Source: Oscillospiraceae bacterium
GTDB lineage: Bacteria; Bacillota; Clostridia; Oscillospirales; Ruminococcaceae
Assembly (NCBI GenBank): GCA_009777835.1
Contig: WRKZ01000008.1
Coordinates: forward strand, 1-43,233
Length of the DNA stretch: 43,233 bases
Direction: 5' to 3'
Shown: positions 16,987 to 25,000 of the stretch, one piece after another
Numbering within the stretch: position 1 is the first letter of the stretch
How the letters are laid out: every line of letters starts with the position of its first letter
The notes under the pieces: model-generated
What the model was told of the DNA's origin: nothing
The model's input: the letters and a program-made list of their open reading frames with translations, nothing else
Database searches by the model: none
Made by a program: the position numbers and the translations under genes

Positions 16987-17529
16987 ATGGGAATTGTTTG
17001 CATAATCGGTAAATCTACCGATAGGGTGTTGGAAGAGATTATACTCTCCCGGTTATCGAAAACCTACAGGGTTACTTATATCAAGAATAAGAGCCTTGTT
17101 CAAGCGGGGAAAGGTTACGAAATTATCGTAAGCGACTTCACCGAGCTGAAATCACTGTACCTGCCCGAATGTATCATAATCATGAAGAATGATGGGGTAG
17201 TCCCTGCTATTCCACTGCCGGAGAAGAGTATAATCATCGTAAACTCCGACAACACCGACCAGTTGATTCGTCTCAAGAACACTAATCTCAACGTAATCAC
17301 ATGTGGTGTCAACGATAAAGACACGCTGAGTTACTCCAGTTCGGGGGCAGATTGTATCGTGACTTCACTCAACCGTGAAATCACGGCTTTTTCCGGGCGT
17401 AAAATCCAACCGCTGGAAATCCCGCTGAAACTCGAAAAAATGCCTAAAGATATCTATTACCCGATTGCCTTTACCGCTTTGCGCTTGATTCTCGACGATT
17501 TCAACTCGGAATTAGGCGGATTGATTTAA
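16987..17529 (+). CDS. Hypothetical protein, alpha/beta, 180 residues
   Basis: I do not recognise a named family. The protein is soluble, with a pattern of hydrophobic strands and helices beginning MGIVCIIGKSTDRVLEEIIL. A middle section reads NVITCGVNDKDTLSYSSSG, then IVTSLNREITAFSGRKIQP. The latter faintly recalls Mur-ligase-like proteins (the LQR.I....G..I.P pattern) but has no P-loop. The SD site AAGGGCGG precedes the ATG. It diverges from the exporter operon and is followed by the repeat region 17532-17695. Confidence 0.75.
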   Translation: MGIVCIIGKSTDRVLEEIILSRLSKTYRVTYIKNKSLVQAGKGYEIIVSDFTELKSLYLPECIIIMKNDGVVPAIPLPEKSIIIVNSDNTDQLIRLKNTNLNVITCGVNDKDTLSYSSSGADCIVTSLNREITAFSGRKIQPLEIPLKLEKMPKDIYYPIAFTALRLILDDFNSELGGLI

Positions 17530-17533
17530 AGCT

Positions 17534-17694
17534 AAACAAGGGTTCTGCGGCTAGCGGGCCAAGCTTGACGATTTAAGCGAAGTCCCACTTCTTTAACGAA
17601 CCAAGGCGGGTTTCCCGCCACAGGTGAGGGGGTTGGGGAGCCAAACAAGGGTTCTGCGGCTATCGGGCGAGCTTGACGATTTAAGCGAAGCCCC
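17534..17694 (+). repeat. Pair of direct repeats with a hairpin between them
   Basis: Unit 1 (17534-17587) and unit 2 (17643-17694) both read AAACAAGGGTTCTGCGGCTA, then a variable stretch, then GCTTGACGATTTAAGCGAAG and CCCA. They differ at only a few positions plus a small indel. Between them lies a perfect hairpin GGCGGG-ttt-CCCGCC (17605-17619). The heads (AAACAAGG) and tails (GCTTGACGA) match those of the 54-nt element, so these look like diverged relatives. They fill the gap between two convergent genes. Confidence 0.7.
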
Positions 17695-17695
17695 A

Positions 17696-19051
17696 TTACA
17701 TAAGATGCCCCAGAAGTATTTTCGCGATTGAGAAAAAGACAATGAGTGAGCTTGTATCCACGATTGTCGTAATAAGCGGTGCCGCCATTACGGCAGGGTC
17801 GATTTTGAGCCTTTTCGCGAGAATCGGCAACATTGAACCCGCTAACTTCGCCATAAAAACGGTGAAAATCAAACTTAAACTGATTACGAGCGATTTCGCG
17901 AGCAAATCAGGTTCGCCGTAGTTGAGCAGATAAACCCGCAAGAATGCAACTATCGAAAGCACAACCCCTGCAAGCGCACTGATTCTTGCTTCTTTCCATG
18001 CGATTTTCAGGAAATCTTTCGGGGAAATCTCCGATACCGCCATACCGCGTATAATCAACGTAGCACTTTGACTGCCGGCATTCCCCCCCGTATCGGTCAA
18101 CATGGGAATAAAAGTCACCAACAGAGGAACCGCCAGAAACGCTTCTTCATATCCCTGCAGAATAAATCCTGTACCCATCCCGGTAATCATCAGCAGAACA
18201 AGCCAGCCTATTCTGTTTTTGAACAGTTTGAACACACTCGTCTTGAGGTACGGTTTTTCCGATGGGGTCATCGCCGCCATGATTTCAAAGTCTTCCGTCG
18301 CCTCTTCTTGAACAACGTCAACGATATCGTCAATCGTGATAATCCCGACAATCCGCCGCTCAGAATCCACCACCGGCAAACTCAAAAAGTCATACTTCTC
18401 GAAAAGCCGTGCGACTTCTTCCCTATCGGTGTCGGTGTGAACCAGTATGAGGTTGGTGTCCATTATATCGCCTAGTGCTTGTTCAGGCTCTGACAGAAGC
18501 AACGTCTTGACCGAAATAACACCCTCGATTCGACGTTCCGGGTCGGTGACGTAGCAGGTGTAAATGGTCTCTTTGTCCGGCCCGATTTTCCTGATTTTAG
18601 TAAATGCGTCCTGAACGCTCATACTCCGTTTCAGATGAACATACTCCACCGTCATAATTGAACCTGCCGAGTCTTCCGGATATTTCAGCAGTCGATTAAT
18701 CTGTTCCCGGGTTTCCCGGGTTGCGTGGGAAAGGACTTTTTGTGCAACCGATGCAGGCATTTCCTCAATGAAGTCAACCGCGTCATCAAGAAACAACTCT
18801 TCTATAACATGGGAGATTTCCTTGTCGGAAAGCCGACGAATCAGCGTTTCCTGCGTATCGGCTTCGAGATTTGCAAACACCTCCGCCTCGGAATCTTTCG
18901 GCAGTATACGAAAAAGCAATACCGCTTTCTCGATTGACAGCTTTTCAATCAAAGCGGCTATGTCGGCAGGTTCTATTTCTGAAATACCCTTACGTAAAAG
19001 ATTAAAATGTTTTTCTTCAAGCAGATTCTCAAGTTCGGTGTGATTGTTCAT
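17696..19051 (-). CDS. mgtE: Magnesium transporter MgtE
   Basis: This 451-residue inner-membrane Mg2+ channel has the full MgtE order. An N-terminal superhelical domain occupies about 1-130 (EPADIAALIEKL, LPKDSEAEVFANL). A tandem CBS domain follows (about 135-255; PEDSAGSIMTVEYVHLKRSM, VVDSERRIVGIITIDDIVDV). Five membrane helices make up the C-terminal part, with the conserved pore motif TDTGGNAGSQSATLIIRG. Length is normal for the family (about 450). The cytosolic domains sense Mg2+ and gate the pore. The promoter 19104-19132 gives a leader of only about 50 nt, so no M-box riboswitch is present. Confidence 0.97.
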   Translation of the reverse strand: MNNHTELENLLEEKHFNLLRKGISEIEPADIAALIEKLSIEKAVLLFRILPKDSEAEVFANLEADTQETLIRRLSDKEISHVIEELFLDDAVDFIEEMPASVAQKVLSHATRETREQINRLLKYPEDSAGSIMTVEYVHLKRSMSVQDAFTKIRKIGPDKETIYTCYVTDPERRIEGVISVKTLLLSEPEQALGDIMDTNLILVHTDTDREEVARLFEKYDFLSLPVVDSERRIVGIITIDDIVDVVQEEATEDFEIMAAMTPSEKPYLKTSVFKLFKNRIGWLVLLMITGMGTGFILQGYEEAFLAVPLLVTFIPMLTDTGGNAGSQSATLIIRGMAVSEISPKDFLKIAWKEARISALAGVVLSIVAFLRVYLLNYGEPDLLAKSLVISLSLIFTVFMAKLAGSMLPILAKRLKIDPAVMAAPLITTIVDTSSLIVFFSIAKILLGHLM

Positions 19052-19103
19052 GGCGAGCCCTCCGTGGCGGCAGAAAATTTTTTACTTTTTTACAACGCTT
19101 AAA

Positions 19104-19132
19104 ATTATAGCACATTTTCGGACGATTGTCTA
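19104..19132 (-). promoter_or_regulatory. Sigma-A promoter of mgtE
   Basis: On the minus strand TAGACA (19132-19127) and TATAAT (19109-19104) are 17 bp apart. Its -35 lies only 6 bp from the -35 of the divergent RNHCP promoter, so the two polymerases would compete for the same stretch. Confidence 0.75.
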
Positions 19133-19138
19133 CCGGTA

Positions 19139-19167
19139 TTGACAAATTCCTTGCAATCGGATATAAT
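19139..19167 (+). promoter_or_regulatory. Consensus sigma-A promoter giving a nearly leaderless RNHCP transcript
   Basis: TTGACA (19139-19144) and TATAAT (19162-19167) are 17 bp apart, a perfect consensus. The ATG at 19178 is only 10 bp beyond the -10, so transcription should begin about 4 nt before the start codon and an SD site cannot be part of the mRNA. Confidence 0.85.
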
Positions 19168-19177
19168 CGAAGGCATT

Positions 19178-19498
19178 ATGAGAAAATTCACTGTTATAGA
19201 CGAGGGGTTCACCTGCCGTATCTGCGGCAGAATAATCACCCCGTTGGGTTCCGGTTGCCGAAACCATTGTAATCACTGCTTGTCTTCGCTCCATCTCGAC
19301 AACAATCCCGGTGACAGGGCGAGCGATTGCGGCGGAATCCTGCGCCCGGTCGGAATCGAGACGGGTAAAGGCAAGAAGGCACTGCAAATCGTACACAAGT
19401 GCGAGAAATGCGGCGAAATCAAAAAAAACATCGCGGCGGGCGATGATAATTACGATTTGATTGTTGAGCTTTCGGCGATTGCAGTCAAGCAGGTATAG
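19178..19498 (+). CDS. RNHCP domain protein (zinc-binding, function unknown)
   Basis: This is a 106-residue protein with the hallmark of the RNHCP family. CRICG..ITPLGSGCRNHCNHCLSSLHLD is followed by NPGDRASDCGG and a final CEKCG. The cysteines occur as CxxC pairs, fitting a compact zinc-binding fold. The family is widespread and uncharacterised. The start was taken at the ATG at 19178 (MRKFTVIDEG). The in-frame TTG at 19139 is the promoter -35 itself and cannot be translated. It converges on rpmF across a 12-bp-stem hairpin. Confidence 0.88.
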   Translation: MRKFTVIDEGFTCRICGRIITPLGSGCRNHCNHCLSSLHLDNNPGDRASDCGGILRPVGIETGKGKKALQIVHKCEKCGEIKKNIAAGDDNYDLIVELSAIAVKQV

Positions 19499-19541
19499 CA
19501 TAATTTTCGGAATCTCGGAATCAACGAGCATAAAAAGGAGT

Positions 19542-19576
19542 GGCGTTACCTCGCTCGTACACAACGAGGTAACGCC
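19542..19576. terminator. Long hairpin between convergent genes
   Basis: A perfect 12-bp stem GGCGTTACCTCG / CGAGGTAACGCC encloses 11 nt. No T-run follows directly on the plus strand. On the minus strand CTTTTT follows about 4 nt after the stem, so it fits best as the rpmF terminator. Confidence 0.6.
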
Positions 19577-19626
19577 GGGTCACTATGAAAAATAGAATCT
19601 TTCGAAATGTTGTTTTAAGCTTTCCC

Positions 19627-19812
19627 TTAAGCTTCTTTCACTGCAATGATTTCTCTGCCTTTGTAGAACCCACAAGCCTTGCAGATTCTGTGCGGGACTT
19701 TCAGTTCACCGCAGCTTTCGCAGGTGGAAAAAGCAGGTGCAGACAACTTATCTACCTCTGAACGTCTTTTATCCCTTCTCGCACGCGAGACCTTCCTCTT
19801 TGGAACCGCCAT
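19627..19812 (-). CDS. rpmF: 50S ribosomal protein L32
   Basis: The protein is 61 residues from the ATG at 19812 (MAVPKRKVSRARRDKRR), preceded by an AAGGGGG SD site. It has the basic L32 N-terminus and the zinc-ribbon cysteines CESCGELKVPHRICKACG, so it is the four-Cys (zinc-binding, C+) form. It is a component of the large ribosomal subunit. It is transcribed from its own consensus promoter, separate from the upstream P-loop gene. The yceD gene often found next to rpmF is not here. Confidence 0.97.
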   Translation of the reverse strand: MAVPKRKVSRARRDKRRSEVDKLSAPAFSTCESCGELKVPHRICKACGFYKGREIIAVKEA

Positions 19813-19868
19813 TATTTGCACCCCCTTAATTATAGGTAATTGAATTTGTATTTGACAACACGACTAGC

Positions 19869-19897
19869 ATTATAACACAGATTTTTCATGTTGTCAA
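19869..19897 (-). promoter_or_regulatory. Consensus sigma-A promoter of rpmF
   Basis: On the minus strand TTGACA (19897-19892), 17 bp spacer and TATAAT (19874-19869) form a perfect consensus promoter, as expected for a highly expressed ribosomal protein gene. The predicted leader is about 50 nt. Confidence 0.88.
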
Positions 19898-19904
19898 TAG
19901 CTTT

Positions 19905-20321
19905 TTACAAATATTTTTTAATTTTTTCGCTAAGTTCACCCACATCTGCCGAAAAAGTAAGCGTGACCACGACATCGTCTCCGGAAATCTTGTGGATTTT
20001 ATCCAACATTGCCGCGACCTTATCCATATCTTGACGGTCACTCTCACCGACAATCCGCAGAACTCCGTCCACGAAAATGTGGGTACAGTCATAGTCGGAT
20101 GCCATGATTCCGCCGGCAAAGCCGCTGAACGCTTCACAGCCGCAGACCGCATAATCCTCAACATTGACCAGTCTGACATCATGCTTAACGTGGGAATTAA
20201 GCGAACGACCTATCTGCACTGTCACGACGTTTCCTTTGCTCTCGTTTTTCGCCTGTTTAATCGCCTCGATTAACAATTTCGTTTTACCCGAACCCCTTGT
20301 TCCCGGAATTAATTTAACCAT
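19905..20321 (-). CDS. Small P-loop ATP-binding protein, unknown role
   Basis: The protein is 138 residues. A Walker A motif sits at the very N-terminus (IPGTRGSGKTKLLIEAI), and a hydrophobic strand ending in Asp may serve as Walker B (DCTHIFVDGVLRI). The C-terminus (DDVVVTLTFSADVGELSEKI) is also alpha/beta. Similar short proteins in Clostridia are often labelled PilT-like or twitching-motility ATPase, but none of the PilT hexamer motifs is visible, so I do not use that name. A perfect AGGAGG SD site precedes the ATG. A triple-hairpin element lies immediately upstream. Confidence 0.8.
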   Translation of the reverse strand: MVKLIPGTRGSGKTKLLIEAIKQAKNESKGNVVTVQIGRSLNSHVKHDVRLVNVEDYAVCGCEAFSGFAGGIMASDYDCTHIFVDGVLRIVGESDRQDMDKVAAMLDKIHKISGDDVVVTLTFSADVGELSEKIKKYL

Positions 20322-20357
20322 TTTTACAACCTCCTGTTTTTTATAGTTTTATTGAAA

Positions 20358-20443
20358 GTAAGGGTGTAATACCCCGCCCCTTGGGGCGGCTCACTCGCCC
20401 GCAGGGCGAGGGGTGCAGGGCTTGCCCTGCGGTGTTACCTTAC
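20358..20443. repeat. Triple-hairpin element with imperfect inverted ends
   Basis: Three consecutive GC-rich hairpins are present: CCGCCCC-tt-GGGGCGG (20374-20389), CTCGCCC-gca-GGGCGAG (20394-20410) and GCAGGGC-tt-GCCCTGC (20415-20430). They are bracketed by GTAAGGGTGTAATACC on the left and GGTGTTACCTTAC on the right, which are imperfect inverted repeats. It lies between pgi and the P-loop gene, both on the minus strand. It resembles a REP- or MITE-like element; a terminator role for pgi is possible, but there is no T-run. Confidence 0.7.
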
Positions 20444-20462
20444 ATTCTCATGAGTAGCAATA

Positions 20463-21818
20463 CTATCCCAATTTCGCTAACAATTCCGCTTTTTCCGCTT
20501 CGAAACCGGGTTTGCCGAGCAGCGCGAACATATTCTTCTTGTAGGATTCCACGCCGGGCTGGTCGAATGGGTTCACACCTAACAGATAGCCGGAGATAGC
20601 ACACGATTTCTCGAAAAAGTAGATTAAATGCCCCAACTCAAACTCATCCAATTTAGGAAGTTCGAGGATTATATTCGGCGTACGACCTTCGGTATGCGCT
20701 AACAGCGTCCCCTGGAATGCCTTTTCGCAGACCGCCGACATATTCTGCCCCGAAAGGAAGTTCAACCCGTCAAGATTTTCGGGTTCGTCTTTCAAGAACA
20801 AGTCGGAATCAGTTTCTTTAAACCACAAAACCGTCTCGAACAACATTCTCGCCCCGTCTTGAATATACTGACCCAATGAGTGTAAATCAGTCGAGAAGGT
20901 AGCCGACGCAGGGAAAAGCCCTTTACCGTCTTTGCCTTCGCTCTCACCGAACAACTGCTTAAACCATTCATTCATCATGGCAAACGAGTTTTCGTAACTT
21001 ACCAACATTTCGATTTTATAGCCTTTTCGCAAAAGCAAATTGCGGATTGCCGCATACTTGTAACAATCATTCTCGAACAGGTCGGGATTTGCCGCCGCCC
21101 ACATTCCCGCTTCAGAGCCTGCCATGAGTGCATCTACATCGCATCCTGCAATGGCAATCGGAAGAAGCCCTACCGCAGTCAACACCGAGAATCTGCCGCC
21201 GACATCATCGGGAATCACGAAGGTCTCGTAGCCTTTCTTATCAGCGAGTTCCTTGAGGGTTCCGCGGGCTTTATCGGTAATGGCGATTATACGTTCCTTC
21301 GCACCGTCTTGACCGTATTTCTTCTCGATTAATTCCTTGAAAATCCTAAACGCCAACGCCGTTTCGGTAGTTGTCCCGGATTTAGAGACCACCACAACCG
21401 AATAGTCCCTGTCGGTGATTAAAGACAGGATTTCGTTCATATACGCGGGAGACAGGCTGTTCCCTGCGAAATACAGTTCCGGTGTCCCCTGTTGCGGACG
21501 ACTGTTGTACAGGCTGCCTTTAATCGCCTCAATTACTGCACGTGCGCCCAGATACGAACCGCCGATTCCGAGGACTATCACAACTTCACTGTTAGCCCGG
21601 ATTCTTGCAGCGGCATCTTTGATTCGTGTGAGTTCGGCTTTACCTTCCGGATTCATTCCGTAATATTCGGGAAGATTGAGCCAGCCCAAAAAATCGCTCC
21701 CCGCTCCATCGCCCGAGTGAAGCGCGTTGTGCGCTAATTCACAAAACGGTGCAATGAGAGGAAGCTCATTCTCTTGTATAAAGCCTTTTAAAAAAGCGGT
21801 ATTGATTTTCACAGCCAT
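20463..21818 (-). CDS. pgi: Glucose-6-phosphate isomerase
   Basis: This cytosolic enzyme interconverts glucose-6-phosphate and fructose-6-phosphate. It has 451 residues from the ATG at 21818 (MAVKINTAFL; GAGGTG SD site); a GTG three codons earlier overlaps the SD site. Family signatures are visible: GIGGSYLGARAVIEA, VVSKSGTTTETALAFRIFKEL and, near the C-terminus, GVNPFDQPGVESYKKNMFALLG. Length fits the short bacterial (Bacillus/Clostridium) type, about 450 residues. It can link sugar imported and released by the local uptake and MalQ/GlgA functions to glycolysis. Its leader carries two tandem hairpins (21838-21894). Confidence 0.97.
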   Translation of the reverse strand: MAVKINTAFLKGFIQENELPLIAPFCELAHNALHSGDGAGSDFLGWLNLPEYYGMNPEGKAELTRIKDAAARIRANSEVVIVLGIGGSYLGARAVIEAIKGSLYNSRPQQGTPELYFAGNSLSPAYMNEILSLITDRDYSVVVVSKSGTTTETALAFRIFKELIEKKYGQDGAKERIIAITDKARGTLKELADKKGYETFVIPDDVGGRFSVLTAVGLLPIAIAGCDVDALMAGSEAGMWAAANPDLFENDCYKYAAIRNLLLRKGYKIEMLVSYENSFAMMNEWFKQLFGESEGKDGKGLFPASATFSTDLHSLGQYIQDGARMLFETVLWFKETDSDLFLKDEPENLDGLNFLSGQNMSAVCEKAFQGTLLAHTEGRTPNIILELPKLDEFELGHLIYFFEKSCAISGYLLGVNPFDQPGVESYKKNMFALLGKPGFEAEKAELLAKLG

Positions 21819-21837
21819 GATTTTCACCTCGTTTTTT

Positions 21838-21894
21838 TATAAATGGGGGGATTCTCCCCCAAATTCCTTATAAATGGGGGGGATTCTCCCTAAA
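21838..21894. repeat. Two tandem hairpin repeats in the pgi leader
   Basis: TTATAAATGGGGGGATTCTCCCCC (21838-21861) is followed by TTATAAATGGGGGGGATTCTCCC (21868-21890), in tandem at a 30-bp period. Each can fold as GGGGG-att-CTCCCC-type hairpins. In the pgi mRNA they lie between the predicted start of transcription (about 21905) and the SD site. They could be a regulatory leader or a simple duplication. Confidence 0.65.
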
Positions 21895-21911
21895 AATAAT
21901 TTGCTGATACT

Positions 21912-21940
21912 ATTATATACGAAACGGGAAAAATTTGCAA
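21912..21940 (-). promoter_or_regulatory. Sigma-A promoter of pgi
   Basis: On the minus strand TTGCAA (21940-21935), 17 bp spacer and TATAAT (21917-21912). The leader to the ATG at 21818 is about 85 nt and includes the tandem hairpins. Confidence 0.75.
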
Positions 21941-22010
21941 GGGGTTTTGAAAAAAACTTTTTTACCTCCCTTTTACTTAAAACGTGATTTATTCAGCCGC
22001 AAAAAAATCA

Positions 22011-22040
22011 TTGACGAACGGTCTTGTTTTATGGTATAAT
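22011..22040 (+). promoter_or_regulatory. Sigma-A promoter of purL (extended -10)
   Basis: TTGACG (22011-22016), 18 bp spacer, TATAAT (22035-22040) with an upstream TG at 22032-22033. The predicted leader is about 43 nt, too short for a purine riboswitch. Confidence 0.8.
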
Positions 22041-22089
22041 AAACCGTAATAAATTGAAAAAAGCGCGCACGAAAGGAAGTGTTACATTT

Positions 22090-25000
22090 ATGACGAAACC
22101 ATTTCGTTATTATGCGGAAAAGAAGACCGGGTTCGATTTCTCCGCAAAAGCCGTAGAATCCGAATTGACAAAGGCGTTAGGCTTGTCGAATCTCAGCGTA
22201 AGGCTGTTCGACTGCTATGATTTGACGTTCGCCGACGATTTAACTGACGAAAAGCGTTCGCAACTCGAACAAACCGTACTGCATAATCCTACAACCGACA
22301 TTCTTTATTCCGACAAGTTACCGGATTTGCCCGACACGTTTCATCTGTTCGGGATTGAACCCGTTACGGGTCAATTCGATGCAATCGCAGACTCACTCGA
22401 GCAGAATATCCAAATGCTCACTTTAGGGGAAAGACCCACCGTCAAGACAGGAATGTTCTACGCAATCGACGGATTGAACGACAGCGATTTCACACGGGCG
22501 AAAGCCTATCTCGTTAATCCGCTGGAATATCGATTCACCGAATTAAATCAGAATCCCGACACGCCATCTCAAAATCAACAAACAGACATCGCCGACATTC
22601 CGGAAGTGGATTTCGCGGAACTTTCTCAAATGGGATTAGCCATGTCGGAAGATGATATAACGGTCGTGAAGGAGTACTTCGAGTCGGAGGGGAGAAAACC
22701 CACCCTTACCGAAATCCTCGCGTTAGACACCTACTGGTCCGACCATTGCAGACACACCACCTTCAATACTATTATAAATGATGACTCGCTCAAAATCGAA
22801 GACCAACGGGTCAAATCGGCATATGAGCTGTTTAAATCGCTCAACTCACAAAAGGGTAAACGTCCGACCACCCTCATGAATATCGCTACCGCCGCTATGC
22901 GTCACTTCAAGAACAGCGGAGAATTACCCATGTTGGATGAATCGGACGAGGTCAATGCCTGCACGATTAAACTCGAAAAAGGCGAAGCCGCGGGAAAATA
23001 TCTCTTCTTCAAGAACGAAACGCATAATCATCCCACCGAAATCGAACCGTTCGGCGGTGCTTCCACCTGTATCGGCGGGGGAATCCGTGACCCTCTTTCG
23101 GGTAGAGCGCAGGTGTATCAAGGAATGAGAATCACCGGTGCGGGCGACCCACGTCAGCCGGTTGAAGAGACTTTATCGGGAAAACTCCCGCAGCGCAGAC
23201 TCACCCGCACAGCAGCGGAAGGCTTCAGTTCTTACTCAAATCAAGTTGGGTTATCGTCGGGCTTCTCGAAAGAAATCTATCACCCGGGATACGTCGCTAA
23301 ACGTATGGAAGCGGGGGGACTCGTTGCGTCGGCGGATATGAAGAACGTTCGCCGCGAAAAGCCGCTCCCGGGAGATTTAGTCCTGCTCCTCGGCGACAGA
23401 ACCGGACGAGACGGAGTCGGCGGGGCAACCGGCTCATCGGTATCACATGATGTCAATACCGTAACGGTTGCCGCGTGTGAAGTTCAAAAAGGGAATCCGC
23501 AGGCGGGCAGAAAACTGGGCAGACTGTTCAGGAAACCCGAAGCAACCCTTCTTATAAAGAAGTGTAACGACTTCGGGGCGGGCGGGGTTTCGGTTGCAGT
23601 GGGCGAATTAGCCGACGGTCTCGAAATCAATCTAGACAAAGTCCCGCTGAAATACGAAGGATTAAACGGCACCGAAATCGCAATATCGGAATCGCAGGAG
23701 CGTATGGCAGTAGTCATAGCCGAATCAGATTTGTCGGCAATGCTGAAGCTCTGTGATGCCGAAAACGTCGAAGCGACGGTCATAGCACAAGTCACCGAAC
23801 AGCCCCGTCTCGTCATGTATTGGCGGGGAAAGAAAATCGTTGACATTGCCCGCTCGTTCCTGGATTCTTCCGGCGCGAAACGGTATACCTCCGTGCGTGT
23901 TCCGACTGTTCCCCCCTCCGAACACAAAAAAACTGTTCCCGACTTGTCGGTATGCTCTCAAAAAGGCTTGACCGAGATATTCGACAGCTCGGTCGGCGGT
24001 CTGAACGTGTTCGCCCCCCTCGGCGGCAAATACGCATTATCGGAAATTCAAGTTATGGCGGCAATCATCCCGGGGACGAAATCTGCCGCGAGCATTATGT
24101 CATACGGCTTCGACCCGTACGCGCTTGAATCCGACCCGTTCGGCGGTGCGGTGAGTGCAATTGTGACTTCGGTAGCGAAATTAGTCGCGGTCGGTGTTGA
24201 TTTGGACACGGTTCATCTATCACTGCAGGAATTCTTCCCGCGGTGTGACTCTCCCGAAAAGTGGGGACTGCCTTTCGCGGCGATGTTGGGGGCGTTTTCG
24301 GCACAGGTCGGACTGAAAATCGCGGCAATCGGCGGAAAAGATTCCATGTCGGGTTCATTCGGCGATTTAGATGTTCCGCCCACTTTGATTTCATTTGCAG
24401 TGGGGGTCGGCGATGCCAAAACCCTGCTCAGTCCCGAATTCAAGAAAGCGGGAAGCCCGGTCTATGTGCTTCCGCTTGAGCCGGACTGCGATTCATTGCC
24501 TGACTATTCCTCAATAAAGACAAACTGGACAAAATACGGCGAATTGGTTCAAAGCGGAAAAGTTCTGTCGGCGTGCGTGTGTGAACACAACACCTTCATC
24601 ACCATAAGAAACATGGCAGTCGGAAACAAAATCGGTTTTATCGGGGAAGAGACTAGCTATCCTGTAGGCTCGATTATATTCGAAGCTAGCGAACAACTCG
24701 ATGGCTATACACTAATCGGAAACACGCAGGAAGCCCCGGAAATCAACGGAGATTCTATAGATGAGATTATCCGCGAATGGGAATCGCCACTGGAAAGCGT
24801 TTTCCCTATCGTCAAGTCGCCTGCCGACCGGCAGAGCCGGTCGCACTGCGACTCTTGTTCTGCTTCCAACGCTACAACAACGAATAAGCCTGTAATCGTC
24901 GGCAACAAAAAGGCGAAAGCCGTCATTCCGGTTTTTCCCGGCACTAACGGCGAATACGATGTTTCCTTTGCCCTCGAACAAGCGGGCGGCGTAGCCGAAA

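Noticed and set aside
19052-19103. M-box (Mg2+) riboswitch before mgtE
   Set aside because: The predicted leader is only about 50 nt and shows no M-box architecture.
19139-19177. N-terminal extension of the RNHCP protein beginning at TTG 19139
   Set aside because: The TTG is the -35 box of a perfect promoter and the region is upstream of the predicted transcript start.
22041-22089. Purine riboswitch before purL
   Set aside because: The leader is about 43 nt, too short, with no conserved purine aptamer core.
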